A stretch of 64,000 nucleotides of DNA from Arcuatula senhousia (GCA_963971305.1 OZ020307.1:7081501-7145500); one strand, 5' to 3'; shown: positions 1 to 14,900, counted from the first letter of the stretch. Translations and numbers: made by a program. The notes: generated from the sequence alone by a model not told the origin.

Positions 1-639
1 AATAAGAGGCGTACATCTACTTTCCTCCGGAACCATCAGCTATCAATTGTTCTCTACTGTAATTGCATGGGTGTTGAAGACACTCCATTTTACTTTGGCC
101 TTCTGAGAATCCTTTGAATTTACCATAGGGAATAATATCTTTAAAATACTAGTAATTCAACAGTCCACACAACAGAAAGAAAAATCGGTGCAATGCAGTT
201 ACAGAAGGGATTGGTTTAGATCAGAATTTTTCTGAAGATATATGGAGAAAATGTTTACATATAACAAAGACATGTTTAACTATAACAAAGACATCTATAA
301 TTTACATCCCAAGATTCATTTTCCGGGGTTTTGGGGTTATTTGTTTTTTTGTTTAGTTTTTGTTTTTGTTTTTGTTTGGTTTTTTTTTTCAAAGCTTGTT
401 AATTTCTTTTCGAACCTTTTTATTCCTGATGAAAATTGATAACAACAGCACTGCCTCCCCAATAGTTTATCACTCTCACCTCCTTCACTGGTTTTTTTTT
501 CAAAATCCCGATGGACATTTTTCAACCTTGGTGACCATTTTTCCTAGAAAACTGATTTCTTTTGAGGGAGTAAACTTGTTTCAGTTGCTTAGCATGTGGT
601 CAAAACCTGATAGTGTTTTGTGTAATTACCGGACCATAA

Positions 640-745
640 GATCGCCATGGAAGACGGAACTTTGGCGTGCGTTATAACCTGGTTTAACCCACCCACCATT
701 TCTTTTATAATGCCCGTACCAAGCCAGGATTAAGGCGGTCTTCAA
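640..745 (+). repeat. Interspersed repeat family R1, copy 1
   Basis: Shares order and sequence with 9215-9330: a GGAA...TTTGGCGYGC(G/C) block, ATAA(A)ACCTGG, ACCA(A/C)CCATTTCTTTT, TGCC(C/T)GTACCAAG(C/T)CAGGA and then a TCTTCA(A/T)TTTTTTC block. The two copies are diverged. Confidence 0.65.
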
Positions 746-1021
746 TTTTTTCCTGTATGTTTTTTTAAATTTTATTTTGTTATTACCTGTATTTAAGGCC
801 GGGGGGAAATAGGTATCTAGTTAAATTCATTACACAGGAAAAATAGTTTCTCTAATTTTCGTCCGATTTATCAACCTCTCAATCAGTTGTGGAAAAATAA
901 TTCTCACCTCTAGAGAAAATTTTGTCCTCAAAGTATTTGCACGTGCAATTGATGGGCAACCTTTTTGCAATTATTTACCTGTAGACATTAGAGAAAAATC
1001 TTCTCCAACTAAATTCTCGAT

Positions 1022-1133
1022 GATTATGAAATTTCTAACATCTCGAGAAATGAATTTGATATTTTAATCGCTCGGCAAGCCTCGCCATTAAAATAATCAC
1101 ATTTATTTCTCTTGATGTTAGAAATTCCATAAT
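1022..1133. repeat. Imperfect inverted repeat (hairpin-forming)
   Basis: Outer arms 1022-1042 and 1113-1133 match at 20 of 21 positions as reverse complements. Inner arms starting ATTTTAAT and ending ATTAAAAT pair again around GGCAAGCC. The architecture resembles a small palindromic MITE remnant. Confidence 0.7.
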
Positions 1134-2693
1134 CACATCGACGCGTTGTAGAAGCTATGTATAGCATGTTTTGTCAAACATGCGTAAATCGCCTGACTAT
1201 CAAAACGTGTTTTTCATGCGTTAAACATACGTTACAATTTTTCCTGTAAACAACTAGCATGAAGCTGACATCAAGATGAACACGAAAACAAATAAAAATT
1301 AAATTAAATCAAAAGAGGTTAAAATTAATGAATAAACTTTGAAAAATTGTATACACTAAAAAACTAGAAAATGAATTATGTGACAAACTTAGACTATAGG
1401 AAAAGTAACCAACACACTTACATGTAAACCCAAAATTATTCAAAGCGCCAATTCATGACCCCCAAAAATAAAAATCTATACAGTCACATTATCGTAAAAA
1501 ATACAATTCTGCATAACAATTGCAAATTGATCAATGAATCTACTGGAAGTAGCAAATACATGAAATGATACAGATCATAAAATAAAAGAAAGAAGGACGG
1601 ATGGTCTTCCTTTCGATAGTAAATATATGTCTACCTCGGGAAACACTCGAATAAATCCTAATAACCCACTGCCTAATATGTACAGCCAAAATATTAAGTC
1701 AATAAGTAATGCCGATATACCCTAAGATAATTCATTTACTAATTGCAAACCTGTTGTCTGGACAACAGATAAAATCATAATGACATGGAAGTATATGGCA
1801 TGATTTTGTCATATTAACGCTAAACTGTTGATAAAAGATCAACTTCATAACAAGACGACAGGCTTGTATATAGAGAATTGCATGTATAGGAAATCACAAC
1901 TTGTTTAATCTGATTCAGACTGCAGATAGTAATATAACAAACAGCACGACCCCAGAGCAACATTTGAGTTTGTATTGCCGTTAAACACCCAACTTAAAGG
2001 CTTCCATTTATTTCGCTAAAATGTGTACTACAAATCCCCGAAGTGATAAAAATGGAGGATTATTTGGCCCAATTAAGTTATTCTTCCGATGTGATCATTC
2101 GAGTCTGGTCTCAATTATACCTTGCAGTGGCGAATCCGCTGGGTACCGGGAATGGAACCACTCCCCCTCCTCCGAAATCTTTTTTCATATTTGTTAAGAT
2201 TTTCGGAAATGTCTCGACCACCATCTTTTTAGTCCATATAGCGGACTGTAAGTGGAGCCCCCCTTTCGAAGATTTCATGGAAGTACCCGTGTCTTTGTCT
2301 TGGCGTATGTATAGTTGTTAACATTTAAAAAAGGCAACCCAATTGTCGTTAAGAGTCTCAATAATGAAATTGAAGAGGTTATTTGAAAAAGAAACAAGAA
2401 TGTCAAAATATGCTTAAACAATCAGCAATCTTTTCCTCCATATTGGTTTTTCAAAAAGAACCTGATGTATATATAAAAAAATATTTAAGAGACCAAATAA
2501 TAGATATTCTAAAAACCTTGACCCTTCAACCAATCACAGTTAACATACCGTATATATAAAAAACAATAAGTGGTATTTTATTGTCAATGCGTTTTAAAAA
2601 GTAAATACACACATCAACTTTATATCCTAAGTATGAAGTTATTTCTTTTTTTCTTCGCTTAGAGATTGTGTAATATAAATAAAAAAACAAGTA

Positions 2694-2921
2694 CTAAATT
2701 TTCTGGTGGCATTGAAAATCTGTCATTTCCATGTTAATATGAGAAATATCGTTGATGGATTGGGCCATATTAAATTGTGCCATCGTTGCGTATTCATCTG
2801 CTCTATCGTCATCATTATATTCAACATCTCTTTCCTTGTCGTTATCATCTTCCTCAATAGTACAGATAGTTTCCCTTGAGGATTCTACTGACGATTTCGT
2901 CTTTCGTCTATGTTTCTGAAT
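2694..2921 (-). CDS. iGluR-like gene exon 9, cytoplasmic tail and stop
   Basis: 75 residues and TAG after acceptor TTTTAG|ATTCAG, phase 0. It begins with a basic patch (KHRRKTK) right after M4, followed by an acidic stretch (EEDDNDKERD), as expected for an intracellular tail. No PDZ-binding end is evident. Confidence 0.7.
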   Translation of the reverse strand: MQKHRRKTKSSVESSRETICTIEEDDNDKERDVEYNDDDRADEYATMAQFNMAQSINDISHINMEMTDFQCHQKI

Positions 2922-5900
2922 CTAAAATTATGAAGAAAATATACGTCACTAAAAAATGAAAACAACTTACAACAACCCAGTCAGGCTGTGGCAAAAATAT
3001 GTCTGTGTCTGTACTAATTATTGTAACCACATGAAGAGCGATTTGAAATTTTGTTGGGCTAAAAACAACTTAAAAGAAAGAAACAAGGGTCTCCCTTTAC
3101 CGAATTCGTCACACTGAATTGGCAGCTTGACGGGTATATAGCAAGCAGGAACTGCTTCCTCTTTCGGAACACCTGAGTTTACTCTCGTTACGACTTGAGT
3201 TTCCGTTGTTGATTTCTGTTCAGCTGGGGTTTTTTTTGGGTTTTTATTTTGTTTTTTCGTGCTGTTCTCATTCGTGTTCACTGGTTTTGTCGTTGCACTT
3301 TCGGACTTTTGACATGGTGCCCTTTCAGTCATTTCAATAGCAACTTAGTAGTGACAAATAGAAATTATCTCCTTTCCAACGTTGTCATGATAGGGTTTTA
3401 GGAATGAAAGTATTCAATTCGACATGGTTAAAGTTAATTGTGATCTTATTAGGGTCTGTTTGTTTGTTGGTTTGTTTGTTTGTTTAATTCATAAGATCAA
3501 TTCATCGCAGATTAAAAAAAAAGTATTCTTACCATTATTTTTAACTTTACAAATATAACTTCCCCTAAGAGTATGACGAATGAGACGAAGATTCCAAAGG
3601 CCACCAGATAGTAGAAAGCCCGTAACCTGTACAATGACAATCCGTCGTTCACGTTCTCTCCTATACATTTGGTTTCTTCTTGCCACCATTTCCGTTTTAA
3701 TTTGTCAAACTCGTGACTTTGTTGTAGATCTAAAAGACTGAAATAAAACATGATCGAAATGTTTTAGCTTTATATCTGAAAATTAAAATCGCTATGGTCC
3801 CCGCTTTTGTCTAGACTTTACTCCAATATAATTGTTTCGTGTGGGCTTTCAAAAATAAAAAAAAACGGATTGAAAAAGTAGATTAATCAAATGCATTTTA
3901 CAAATCTTTTGTTTTCTTTAAAAATTTTCCCCTCGCTTTACAAAACAAGTTTATATCCTGTGTCAAACAACTACTTATGTTTTGTTTTACCTTTTGCATT
4001 TTCATATGCATGCGGCATCGTTAAAATTTCCGTTGATAGCGATGCACTTACTTATGAAAATTGTTAGAACGAGTAATACTTGCCTTTCTGATAACATATT
4101 TCTGTATTCGGATCCTTTAGACACAGCTATACCAATAGGATGTTCTGCCTTTGGGTTAGTCGATAGTCTAAGTGAGCAGTCTATATGACTATAATACGTA
4201 GCTATATTTGAGTCTAATATCAACTCAAAATTATCTTTCACAAGGTTTAACGCCGATTGGATGGATGTTGGTAATGGGTGTTTCTCAAGGTTCTCCAGTA
4301 GTTTACTAAACTTTGATTCTAACGGAAAAGACCACACGGTGTTTGCTTCTCCTGTAGAAAAAGTGTACATATTGCTCTTCCAGATATCCAAATAATAATT
4401 TTCTAGTAAAGCAACTGTTTTAATGTAGACATGTTCGGGTGAATCTTTAACAACAGTGAAGTTAACCAGTGTGTTGTCCAGTCTTTCCGTCACCGTACCG
4501 GGATCGTCTTCCTCTAATCTTATATTAGTCAGAAAAGCCGCCATGTTGGCAGTAAAGCACGCCATTATGACTGTACAGAAGATCCAGAATCCAGCTACCA
4601 ACACCCTGCCTGAACCAAATAACCAGTTGTCGTCAACGCCTTTAAAGAGAAGATTAACAAAACAAATAAACAAATATTTCATGATCAGGAAATAAGCAAA
4701 CAAAAATCATGGGCAGTTTTAATGAGATTTTTTATGGAAAGACAGGCCTCTAGATAGTAATCATCAACATTCAATACAGTCAAAACAAGACTAAAGTTGG
4801 TTGCACCGGTTTCTTCGGTTCTGAAAAATTTGGTGACATGCTGAACTTGTCCAATATTATAATTTTGTTTACTTTAATTGTTGACTTAATTTTGTAATCT
4901 TATTTTCAGTTTCTGCTATGTTTGAAATGGTGATTAGTATACCTTGAAAACAGACTGATGATATGACGAACCACACTGCATCACCTAAACTGGTACTGTT
5001 GACAAAAGATGGGTGTTCAGACCACACTCCAACTTCCGTGGTCTTAGGGATGTTCATCGACGATGCTTCTTGCGGTCTATATTTATGAAAGACGTACAAT
5101 GATATACTTGTACATGAGACAACTGATACACAGGCCAACCAAACATAACCAGTGAAGATATCAAGAACGAAAAAATGATCCACAGTCTTCTTTTTCCTAA
5201 GAACCTGTAGACCACTGACTCCTAGGTAAGGTGTGATAAAGTCAACAGCCCCGCAACGTTCTGTGGTGACGGCTAAAGGAGTTAGGATGACGTCAGATTT
5301 CTAAAATTATAATTGAGAAAAAAATGTTTACGTGCTGTCATTGGCAAGAAGGACACTGAATCAAACAATCCAAGGTTGTTCTAAATACTTGGAAGCTACG
5401 TAACTTACAAGTATAGTAATCAGTGAAATTGCCGCTCTCATCCTAAGGCCGTATGACCTCATCCGGTCGATTTTTCGGCACACCAGTATTTGATTTTAGG
5501 TCAACAAGCATTCTGAATACTTAAGATAAAATGCATGTCATTTACATTGAGCGATGCGTCGAAATGCAGAACTAAATAGTCAAATTTGGAAATTCGATTT
5601 TCTGTTGCATTTTTCGGCGGGATATTTGACAACTTTAAACAATCTATTGGCCAAATGAAAGGAATGTATTATCGGTAGAATTTGTGTTTGCTTTAAAGTT
5701 AAAATGTAGATAGCATTAACGTAGTTTGTCCAGGCATTCTTTTGAAATCATTTTCTCAATTCAAAGTTATTCTAACTATAAATTTGATTCCGGTTGGTCC
5801 ATGCTCAATTGATTAATATTATTCTTTGTTCACTTGAATCAGAATGGTTCAAATCTGATGTAACTTCCAAGTTCTCGGTACTTTGATTTTGATAATAGGT

Positions 5901-8900
5901 CCAGCAGTGTACGACTGTGAAATATTAGCATTAACATTAGTCTCCGTATTGCGTCGTTCCATTGTAATGTTTAAAGTATAACTACTAAACTAGTCCATTT
6001 ATTTCTTACTAATAAAACATATGATGTTTACATTGTTCACTTAACAGACAGTGATACAATGCCATATTCGTTTATCTATAAATAGTAGATACTAACACGG
6101 CTAACTACATCACCGATGCACCCGGTCCATGCTGTCTTATTCCAAACTCCATAACCGCCCTCAAAACATTCTTGTAAGGTATAACTTAAGTTTAGACTTC
6201 CTGATAGTTTATCAAAGATGTCTATCAAGTAACCGGAATACCTTGTACCTACAATATCCGTTTCTTTGAAAATATAAGGTGGTACCTGAAATAAAAAGTA
6301 CTTTTCATTTAAGAACATTGCTGGAACCATCATTTACCTTTAAAGACCATTACTCCCATTAAGAAGAATGAGTTTAATTTCCAAATACAGTACCTAAACG
6401 GGTATAAAAAAGATTAATTTGGTTATGCTGTATATCCATATTTCATGGATAGAAAATAATGAGATGTGGAATAAGTGTACGCGACACAGCCCACAATCAA
6501 GCGGCAATTCATAAAAACCTCAATGGACAACCGCCAGCAGCCTTCAACGAGTAACCTCTCATCAGCAGCATTTGAACCAAACATTGGAAGGTCAAAAACC
6601 AAAAGTGTTGAATGAAAAAAACCCAAAGCCAAAAGGTTCGAATAGGGCAGTCAGATCTAGCACCGAGGATATCGACCATGTGCAGTACAAGGAAAGAAAC
6701 CTGGTGTTTTAAAAAATTTAGAATTTAACAATGGGAATTTCAATAACAAAAAAAATATTCGAAATTTAATGGTAAATTCGTGTCAGAAAAGTCTGACGCC
6801 CAGGCTTGTGATTACCCAAGGGGATCTCAGGTCCATCGACAGCGAAGTATTTCAATGTAAAGTACTCAAAGCCAAAGGGCTCTAACTTAGTTTATTTATA
6901 AAACATGCAAGTTATAGAAACTTCAATGTTTCTAAATCTTTTTTAGGAAACTTGCAACTGCACATCCATGACATATTTCTTTCTTTGACGTTAAGTATTG
7001 AGTTTTGTAAAAGCTGGTGTCATTCAAAAAGACGTGTTAAACATTTGGCTTGATTTTTATTTGTTGACAACGTCTCAAAATCCATAATACCTTTCGGCAG
7101 AATTTTTCTTGTATATTTTTGTAACTGATTTAGTCCAAGGTTAAGGTCCAATTCTAGATTCTAAAGTTGTCCTTAAATGGTTTTGGAATTTGTTTTCTTT
7201 ATCAACAAATTTCCGTTATAATTGATTTTCTCAATATACAATCTGATTAAATTGTTCCCCACTGCATGCAGTGACAGACGGGAACAATTGATAGATCTAA
7301 CTTTTATCAGATTGCTCAATATATGCACTTACAGCATATTAATATTGACTTTCGCGTTGAAACGTTTTTAAGTATTTTTGTCAATTTAAAAACTTAGTTT
7401 TAAAATTTCATGCAAAAAATCCAAATTGACATTTGCTGTTATGAAAAACCCATAGAATTGATATTCAGTCGATCTTACTTCGATTTCATGAATATCAAAT
7501 AAGTGGTTTCAGTAAACACTTCAACAACTCACGTGAATCACCGAGATTCTGAGAGAAGGCGACAGCTGGGGTTTGTAACTCTCTATGACGTCATAAATGT
7601 TCTTAAAAGTACCGCTCTGTAAATAAAAATAAATACATTATTTTACATCGTTAAATACCAATTAAGAAGAACTTTCAATAAATACCAGTTTGTTTATCTC
7701 TAAGTCATATTTAAGTAAACACAGTTAGTTTCGCGTACGCGTGTTACCTCTTTAGTACATTTCCACCCGACTTTACCAAATGGTTCTTTTCGCTCTATAT
7801 CTTATCGTTAAAACGCCCGTTGCTTTACCTCTGTTTTGTTTGCACAGTCACGTTAAGCTTTAGATAAAAAATCACATGAAATTCTTGGACAGAGACAGAA
7901 ATTCATGATAAAAGATAGTTTTGTTCCTTTTGAACAACAAAACTCTGTCGACAATTTTCTAAGCTGTCTGAAAGAAGAAAATGACAAAACTTTCCAGTTT
8001 ATAATAAGTAACCTGTATCCGAAAAAGTCCCATGTTAACGTATTAGCTCATAAGGAATATCTTAATAAAGAAAGGGCCCTTTCAAAGCATAAATATAACA
8101 ATTGCTGCCTTTCCTACACAGTATATTGCTAAAATAAAGAAATAAAAAATCTTAAGGCTTTAATTATATATAGATTTTTAAAAGAAGAAGCCTGAAAGTT
8201 TTTACCATGAAGTGTGATGGTATACAGTATTACACTGGGTAGTATAAAAAATGAAGTTAGAAGTCTGAAGAGACACGTGTGCAGAAAGCTCCCACTCACC
8301 TTGGTCGAAAACACAATACCAACTCCTATGTAAATGGGTAGAAAAACGGTCAATTTGTTTATGCGGTACATGCATCTTCTATTTAACTACATTGAATCAA
8401 CACATTGGCAAAGCAGGTTATAATTTAACTGGCATTTGATGACAGACACAGGTAAGAGAGAAAAAAACAAGTTTAAAGGCACACGAAAATCTGTATGCGT
8501 GGAGCAGTTCAAAACACATGAAATTAAACTTACACTGAGAAAGTTCCAGACATTAAATTTTGCTACGCCTGACGCGCGTTTCGTATATTCCAGACTTACC
8601 AGAGGCACTCTACCCAAAATATTTGAAAAAGCCAAACAATATAGTAATGAAGAGCATAGGACAATAACAAACAAAGATACAAAAATAGGAAACTAAATTA
8701 TAACTAAGATCATCAACTTATGTCTGGAGTAGGAAGAATCTTAGGGTTCAAATAATTTTGAAATTTAAACGGATAATTTATAGCTTTTATGCGTTCTCCA
8801 ACACAAAAATGTTGGTGCCGGAGCGGGCTATATAACTTCGGGGAATAAAAACATCACCAGCAGCGCTAACCTTCATGGATGTAATAAATTTAAATTTAAA

Positions 8901-11900
8901 CAAAGATCAAACATTAAATTTTGCTACGCCTGACGCGCGTTTCGTCCATCTATCCAAGACAGTACTAACCTTGTTTTCGTTTGTATATCTCAAACAAGAG
9001 TTTGAGTACCATAAAGCCTGTAAAAAAGTAATCAGTCATATTCTGGTAAAATGCTTTCTAATGAAATCATCTTCTTATCAATTCATTTTATTCTATGATA
9101 CAGGCACTGTTAAAGGTAATGGTTAGTGATGGTTTTGATAAGTGTTTGGCTAATTGTTGTACTGAGATGATCACCTCAATCCCTAGTGTTACTATTCCGG
9201 ACCCTAATATCGCAATGGAAAAGGGAGGTCTGGCGCGCCATAAAACCTGGATTAACCAACCATTTCTTTTGAAATGCCTGTACCAAGTCAGGACCTTTGC
9301 GATCTTCATTTTTTCAGGTATGTCTTCCATGTTTTGTCTTTTCTCTTGGACTTGGAGACATCCAAGTTCGGTTATTTTGTTATTACTTTTATTCAACAAG
9401 AACAATTTTTGCATAAACGAATAAAAAATATTAACATCATCAAAAACGAGACTAAGTAGCTTACCTCGGAAAAATCTACACCCTTGGATATTCGTAGATC
9501 AAATCTTGCTGTCGTTGATTTAAAAACCTATTACAATTTTGCAAAAAAGTTATCTTTAACATATTTTTTTCAAAAAAGGCATTTATATAGCTTAATTCTG
9601 TATTTTTGATTACTTGTTATTATAATGATTAACTTTGAGTTCACAGAACTTGTTACGAAATGTTTATACAATATTAACCTTCCCATAAAATTTTTGATGA
9701 AGATTAAACATCCATAAATGTAGACTGCTTCAAACAACAATTTCTAAATAACCATTAAAGGTGCGATAAAATGAACATGGAATGATTGTGAAATGAGGAG
9801 GGGTGCTATAGTGCAGCGGTGGATCGGTAAAAAGTCGTCTATTTAAGGAGTTTAATGTACCGACATAACACACAGCTCAATTTTTTTTTGAGTATTATAC
9901 AACCATTTAGCTTTAATTTTAAATGGGTCGTCACGAATTCGTCTTGGGCATTTTTTGGTAAAATCGATTTTTTTAACGATGGTGTATTTTTGTAAAAATC
10001 CCCCCATAGGTGTGAAGTATCAAAAAAGAATATTTCTTTAATTAAAAATAGAAATTTTGGACAAAATTATCAAGTATTACCCTTTATCTTACTGTTAATA
10101 AAGATTTTGCCAATATTGTGCTCGAGTTTTTTGTCAAAAACGATGCTTTTGAAAATGCTCACTTTTTTATCACATTTTAGACAAAAAGTTGTTTCCTATC
10201 AAAATGTTTCTTAAGATTTGTAACTTTTAAACTATTTGTACTCTTCTTTATAGTATACTTAACTATTCTGCAAAGTTTTATTAAAAACCTTGCATAAACG
10301 TTGATTTTATTCCGTATTTTATAAATAAATTTTGCAAAATATAATTCCGGAAATCCAAGTCTTTCCGTATTTGGCCTGTAAAAAACTAACTTACAATGTA
10401 TATACATGTACAAAGAAAGAAATTTTATGCAAAAATAAAGTAAAAAATACTAACAGAACACCGACAAGTAGTCTTTAATTCCTAATGCAACAGAAAGAAA
10501 AACATTAAAAGGTTGTAATTTTACAAAAAATGGCCATTGCAAGAAACATTCAATCATAAAAAACTATACTAGTAACTTATATGGCACAATATCTTTCTTC
10601 TGGCCTGGATACATGTATATCTCAATCAAACATAGTTGATGAATCATTCGAATACATATGTGTACATATAGAGTTTATGACTCAAATAGGATAAGTTCCT
10701 CTGTAAAACTATTCTATGACCCGCTAACGAAAGTTGCCGGATGTTTGAGGCCCACACGTACGTTATTTTGTTTATATTCTGTGGACTTTCTTTATAATGA
10801 TAATAGATACAAACGTCTATTATTCTGCGAGTTGAATTTGATTGTTGATGAGGTAACAAAGAGGTATTGACAGAAGCAATACTGAGTATAATATCAGCTA
10901 GCGCTGCTTTTGCGAATATTGTACTGCACAAGTGCACCATCAAAGTTGAATGGTCAATCACGACCAGCGAATTTAAGCTTTGTATTTTTGTGTTGATGAA
11001 TACTTTAAAACCATGGAATTTTCCCGTGTAAATTTCAATATTTATGAAAATTCTAAGATTCTTCTTACAATTACCCCAGACTAAGGTTGATCTTAGCCTT
11101 GTATAAATTTGATATCCATTTCGAGTAGTGGACTGGCGACCAAAGGGTCGTGAGTTTGTATCCAGTCCCCGGCACTTTCGTGTTGTATCATTGAACAAGA
11201 TACTTTACTACTGATCTTTATTCTCCATATTCATATTCAGTTTGGCATTTTCAACTTTTTGGCTAGAGTGTTTCTGATAAGTCTTGAATAGACGAAACGT
11301 GTGTCCAATTTTTTCCCTTAAACTTCGTTGTAATTTCTATTTATTTGAAAAAGTATTTGCTTCATTGCATTAATTCTGGAATCTTACAAATAGAATATCA
11401 GATGTAAACGTTATTTGGGATATACAATCATGTATGGCATGAGATCACATAAAACATGTAGTTTTAGTTTGTATGGGGTGAAGTGGGTTAAACATATATA
11501 TCTTAAAATGCTTCATTTCTATATTTGTGATGTGATTTATTGTCATGCTCCCATCTGATGTTACAAGAATATATACTATTCAGCTTTATTAAGAACAAAC
11601 TCTGCATAGTTTTGTTTTACTTTCTCTGCAGATAACTTGAAAAGCATTTGCCGAGCTACAATCCTTACAAAACGAAGTCAGTACTAGTATCTCACCTTTC
11701 TTTAAATGGTGTTAGAAACTGAGTAGCTATACCATTGGGACATCCGAATGTCAAAAGATCGAAAGGGTAAAGGCAAAACCAGTAAAAACGATCGTGAAAA
11801 GCACGAAGAAACAGACAACACACAACACAAAAAATACAAAAATAACTGAATAGTAATCAACAACGTGAACTCAAATAGTAAAGATAGCGAACTCAGTTGC

Positions 11901-14900
11901 TCAGGAAGAGTAAGCAATTCCTGCTTGCTAAAGCACACCCGTCGCGCTGCTTCAGTGTGTCAAATCAGGTAAAGAATGGCAAAGCAAATATGGACGTAAC
12001 GTGTTGAAAAAACAACATCTGCACTCATCTAAGAGATAGAAACCCCATATTTGTCTATGAGTGCACGATGTCTTCCATAAAATTTCTTAAGTAAACACAG
12101 CAACCGAGGAGCAACATAACCCTGTGTTAAACATTTTTGTGCTAGACACGACGCACTACCATCCACAAGCTCTGGAATAGCAAATCAGCTGTGATACGAA
12201 AACGCCATAAGCAGGAGCGGACGGAATGTTGCTACACAAGAAAGGTAAATTGACGATTGGAAAATTGAAGTCATCACGTTTATCATAAAGCTTTGTTGAA
12301 TGTCTTCAGTGAGTGCCTATTTTCTAGATGTAGAAGTTAAAACAGAGAACTAGTCTACAATCTTTTTTGGCAAGAAGTTATTTTAAGAAGTCTGTTTCAT
12401 ATGAATAAAGAAATCAGCAAGCAAACGTGCACAATTAGTGCCATTGGAATCCCAAATGCTGGCTAAAGACACATCCACCAAACTGAACAAATATATTGTC
12501 AATAAGAAAGTTGGGCATGTCGATTATTCATTGGGTCCTCTGTAAATTGTTTCTTTTTCTTTTGTTTTTTTTTCTGACATCATTGAAAAGTTAACATTGA
12601 TAGTTAGATCATTGAACGTATATAGACACAACAGCATACACGCTAGTCTAGTCGTTACAAGTTTAATTTAATCCCTGTTACTAGGGTCCATCTTTTAGAC
12701 GACTACTTTCCTCAACTTATTTCCAAAACATATTTATCAAAAAATATGTTATTTTAATGCATTTAAAAAATGCAAGGCAAAATATTACCAAAATACAGTA
12801 TTTACGGGGGGTTTTGCAGTGTTTTTGCAAAGGCTAACTGATTTATTTTATCCTATATACTGGTATTCCATTAAAGCATTGCTTAAAAAAAAACGAAAGA
12901 CTTCATGTGCTCTTAGACAAAGAAGCAGAGGTACTAATTTGGCATCCGAATGTCAAAATGTAGGATTTCAATCTCTTAGATGTTTTCATCATTTATCTCC
13001 GCTGACTACCATAACTAATTATTGACACCGCAATGTGTACAGCAGGAACTGTGTACCCTTCCGGAGCAATCTTTTGTCTAAGCATGAGTTCATGCTGAGT
13101 TTGCATTTAAGATGTGTTGGGGATTTTATTTTCGATGTCTACTGATTAGTTTGGTTTTACTTTTTTTGACTTCGAGATTTGATTTCGGTCTTTTGTACTT
13201 CTAAGATATTGCGTCTCACCAATTTATTAGAATAAATATATCATAAAAATATAAAATAGTTTATTCTGTGTAATCTTTTGGTAAGTTTGCGAGTAATATG
13301 TTATACAATTCTCAATTACCATTATAACCATTATAATGGTTATTAAAGAGGACTTTATTTTTTATCTACAGCTACATTTTTCGGACGCCCTCTACGGTAA
13401 CTGTCATTTGTTTTAGCGATGCATAACCTGTTTTATATGGTGGTTTATAGGCTGAATTTTAATTTTAATGCATTTTGGTGATCAAAAATTGAAATAAAAA
13501 CGGTAAAACCAAACTAAATATATCTGTTTTTATGTATTTTCTATGAGCCAGCAAAAAATGTCATTTAACGTCACTTTTTGAAAATCTGGCAGATATTTTG
13601 TAGCGTTTAATTCAAAAGTAAACTATTAGGAATAATTCAAACTGACTATCTTCCATATAACTTATTGCAAATAATATTGCTGTGATCTTAAAGCGAACAA
13701 CTAGAACTTTGAACTTTCCAACTATGCGACCTTTGACCTTAAATATTTTAAATTTGACCAATAGAAACATGTGACGACCTGTTTTATCTGAAACTAGAGA
13801 CATTCCTCTTTAAAATGATATGCAATATAGGTGTGTGTTCTGTCGGACCATTAAAGTCATTTTTTTCCTGGTCAAACCGCTGCACTACTAGGCCAACGGT
13901 GACATGAACATGTGATGATGGAGGAATGAAGAGGGGTGCAAGACTTTCAGTGAAATGAACATGAACTGATGGTGAAATGAAGTAGGGTGCAAGACTAATG
14001 GTGACACCAGTTTAGATCGTCATTGGATAAGGTAGTAACGAGAATGGTCGGATAATTAAGACAATTGCAGAGGCGTACAAGGTTATCAATTCATTGTTTG
14101 TACGTGCAATAAGCGTGACAATTTACTGTGCACCATTATGGTTTGTAATCAACATTTTCGTATTATGGCACGACTAGGCTGGCCAGTCAGATAACAGGGT
14201 TACCCCATAAGAACTTATGGTGCTAGTCCAGACAAAAGGACAATAAAAGACTTTGACCTCTTTGTTTTTCATATAAAATAGACAAGATAATCGTGCATTT
14301 AGGTGTGTTTCTGTCCTTTTTTGGTTGAATTTTGTGTAATTACGAGAAAAATGCTCCCGTGGACCAACAGCAGTTGAAAGAAAATATATTTATATATTTG
14401 TTACAAAATGATAAATAGATTTTTTAAGAGTAACTGTATGACTAAAGATAGTCTGTACTTGTATAAAGGTACTGTTGCTACTGCCAGTATCAATTGGTTC
14501 GAGCTCAGAATCTGTTGTCAAAGTAACCCACACAGTGCTTGCTGCTAATAAGTTATGTGCTGTTGCCTGAAAATGATAAATGTAGATTTTGGAGTGTTTA
14601 CTTTAACGGTTATGTAGAAATAGTGTATTATGAGTTATCTGTTCTTAAAGACGAAATTCTTTTATCTTCTATATTAGCGATCTTTCTAACCGGAAATGAG
14701 AAGCATATCTTTGTGTTTTGTATTTGGTACTGTACTCATTATTATCAGACATTATTGGTGTCCAATTTAGACACTCATTTGTATCTGAAGTTTCAGACAT
14801 GTTCCTTCCACGATCTTGCTACGATCATATTGTTCTAAATGCAGTCTTCGTAGGTCATTACTACGTTTGTACGTCTCCACTTTCTCGGCACGTTTATTTA

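Larger units (their letters stand above)
139..2693. other. 3' flank of the iGluR-like gene, repeat fragments only
   Basis: No gene with supportable family features. It contains T-rich tracts (330-400), a mussel-type repeat fragment near 640-745, a hairpin-forming inverted repeat (1022-1133) and a fragment at about 2128-2280 that begins with GTGGCGAATCC, resembling the GGATCC-type MITE ends at 16418. The remaining AT-rich sequence shows nothing I can name. Confidence 0.5.

Noticed and set aside
3018..3332. 104-residue Lys/Thr-rich minus-strand frame
   Set aside because: It coincides with interspersed repeat R2, found four more times in the window without a conserved frame, and lies in the last intron of the receptor gene.
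10644..11198. 184-residue minus-strand frame in intron 3
   Set aside because: Starts inside the SINE-like repeat, composition follows the AT-rich background, no recognisable motif. Chance opening is the better explanation.
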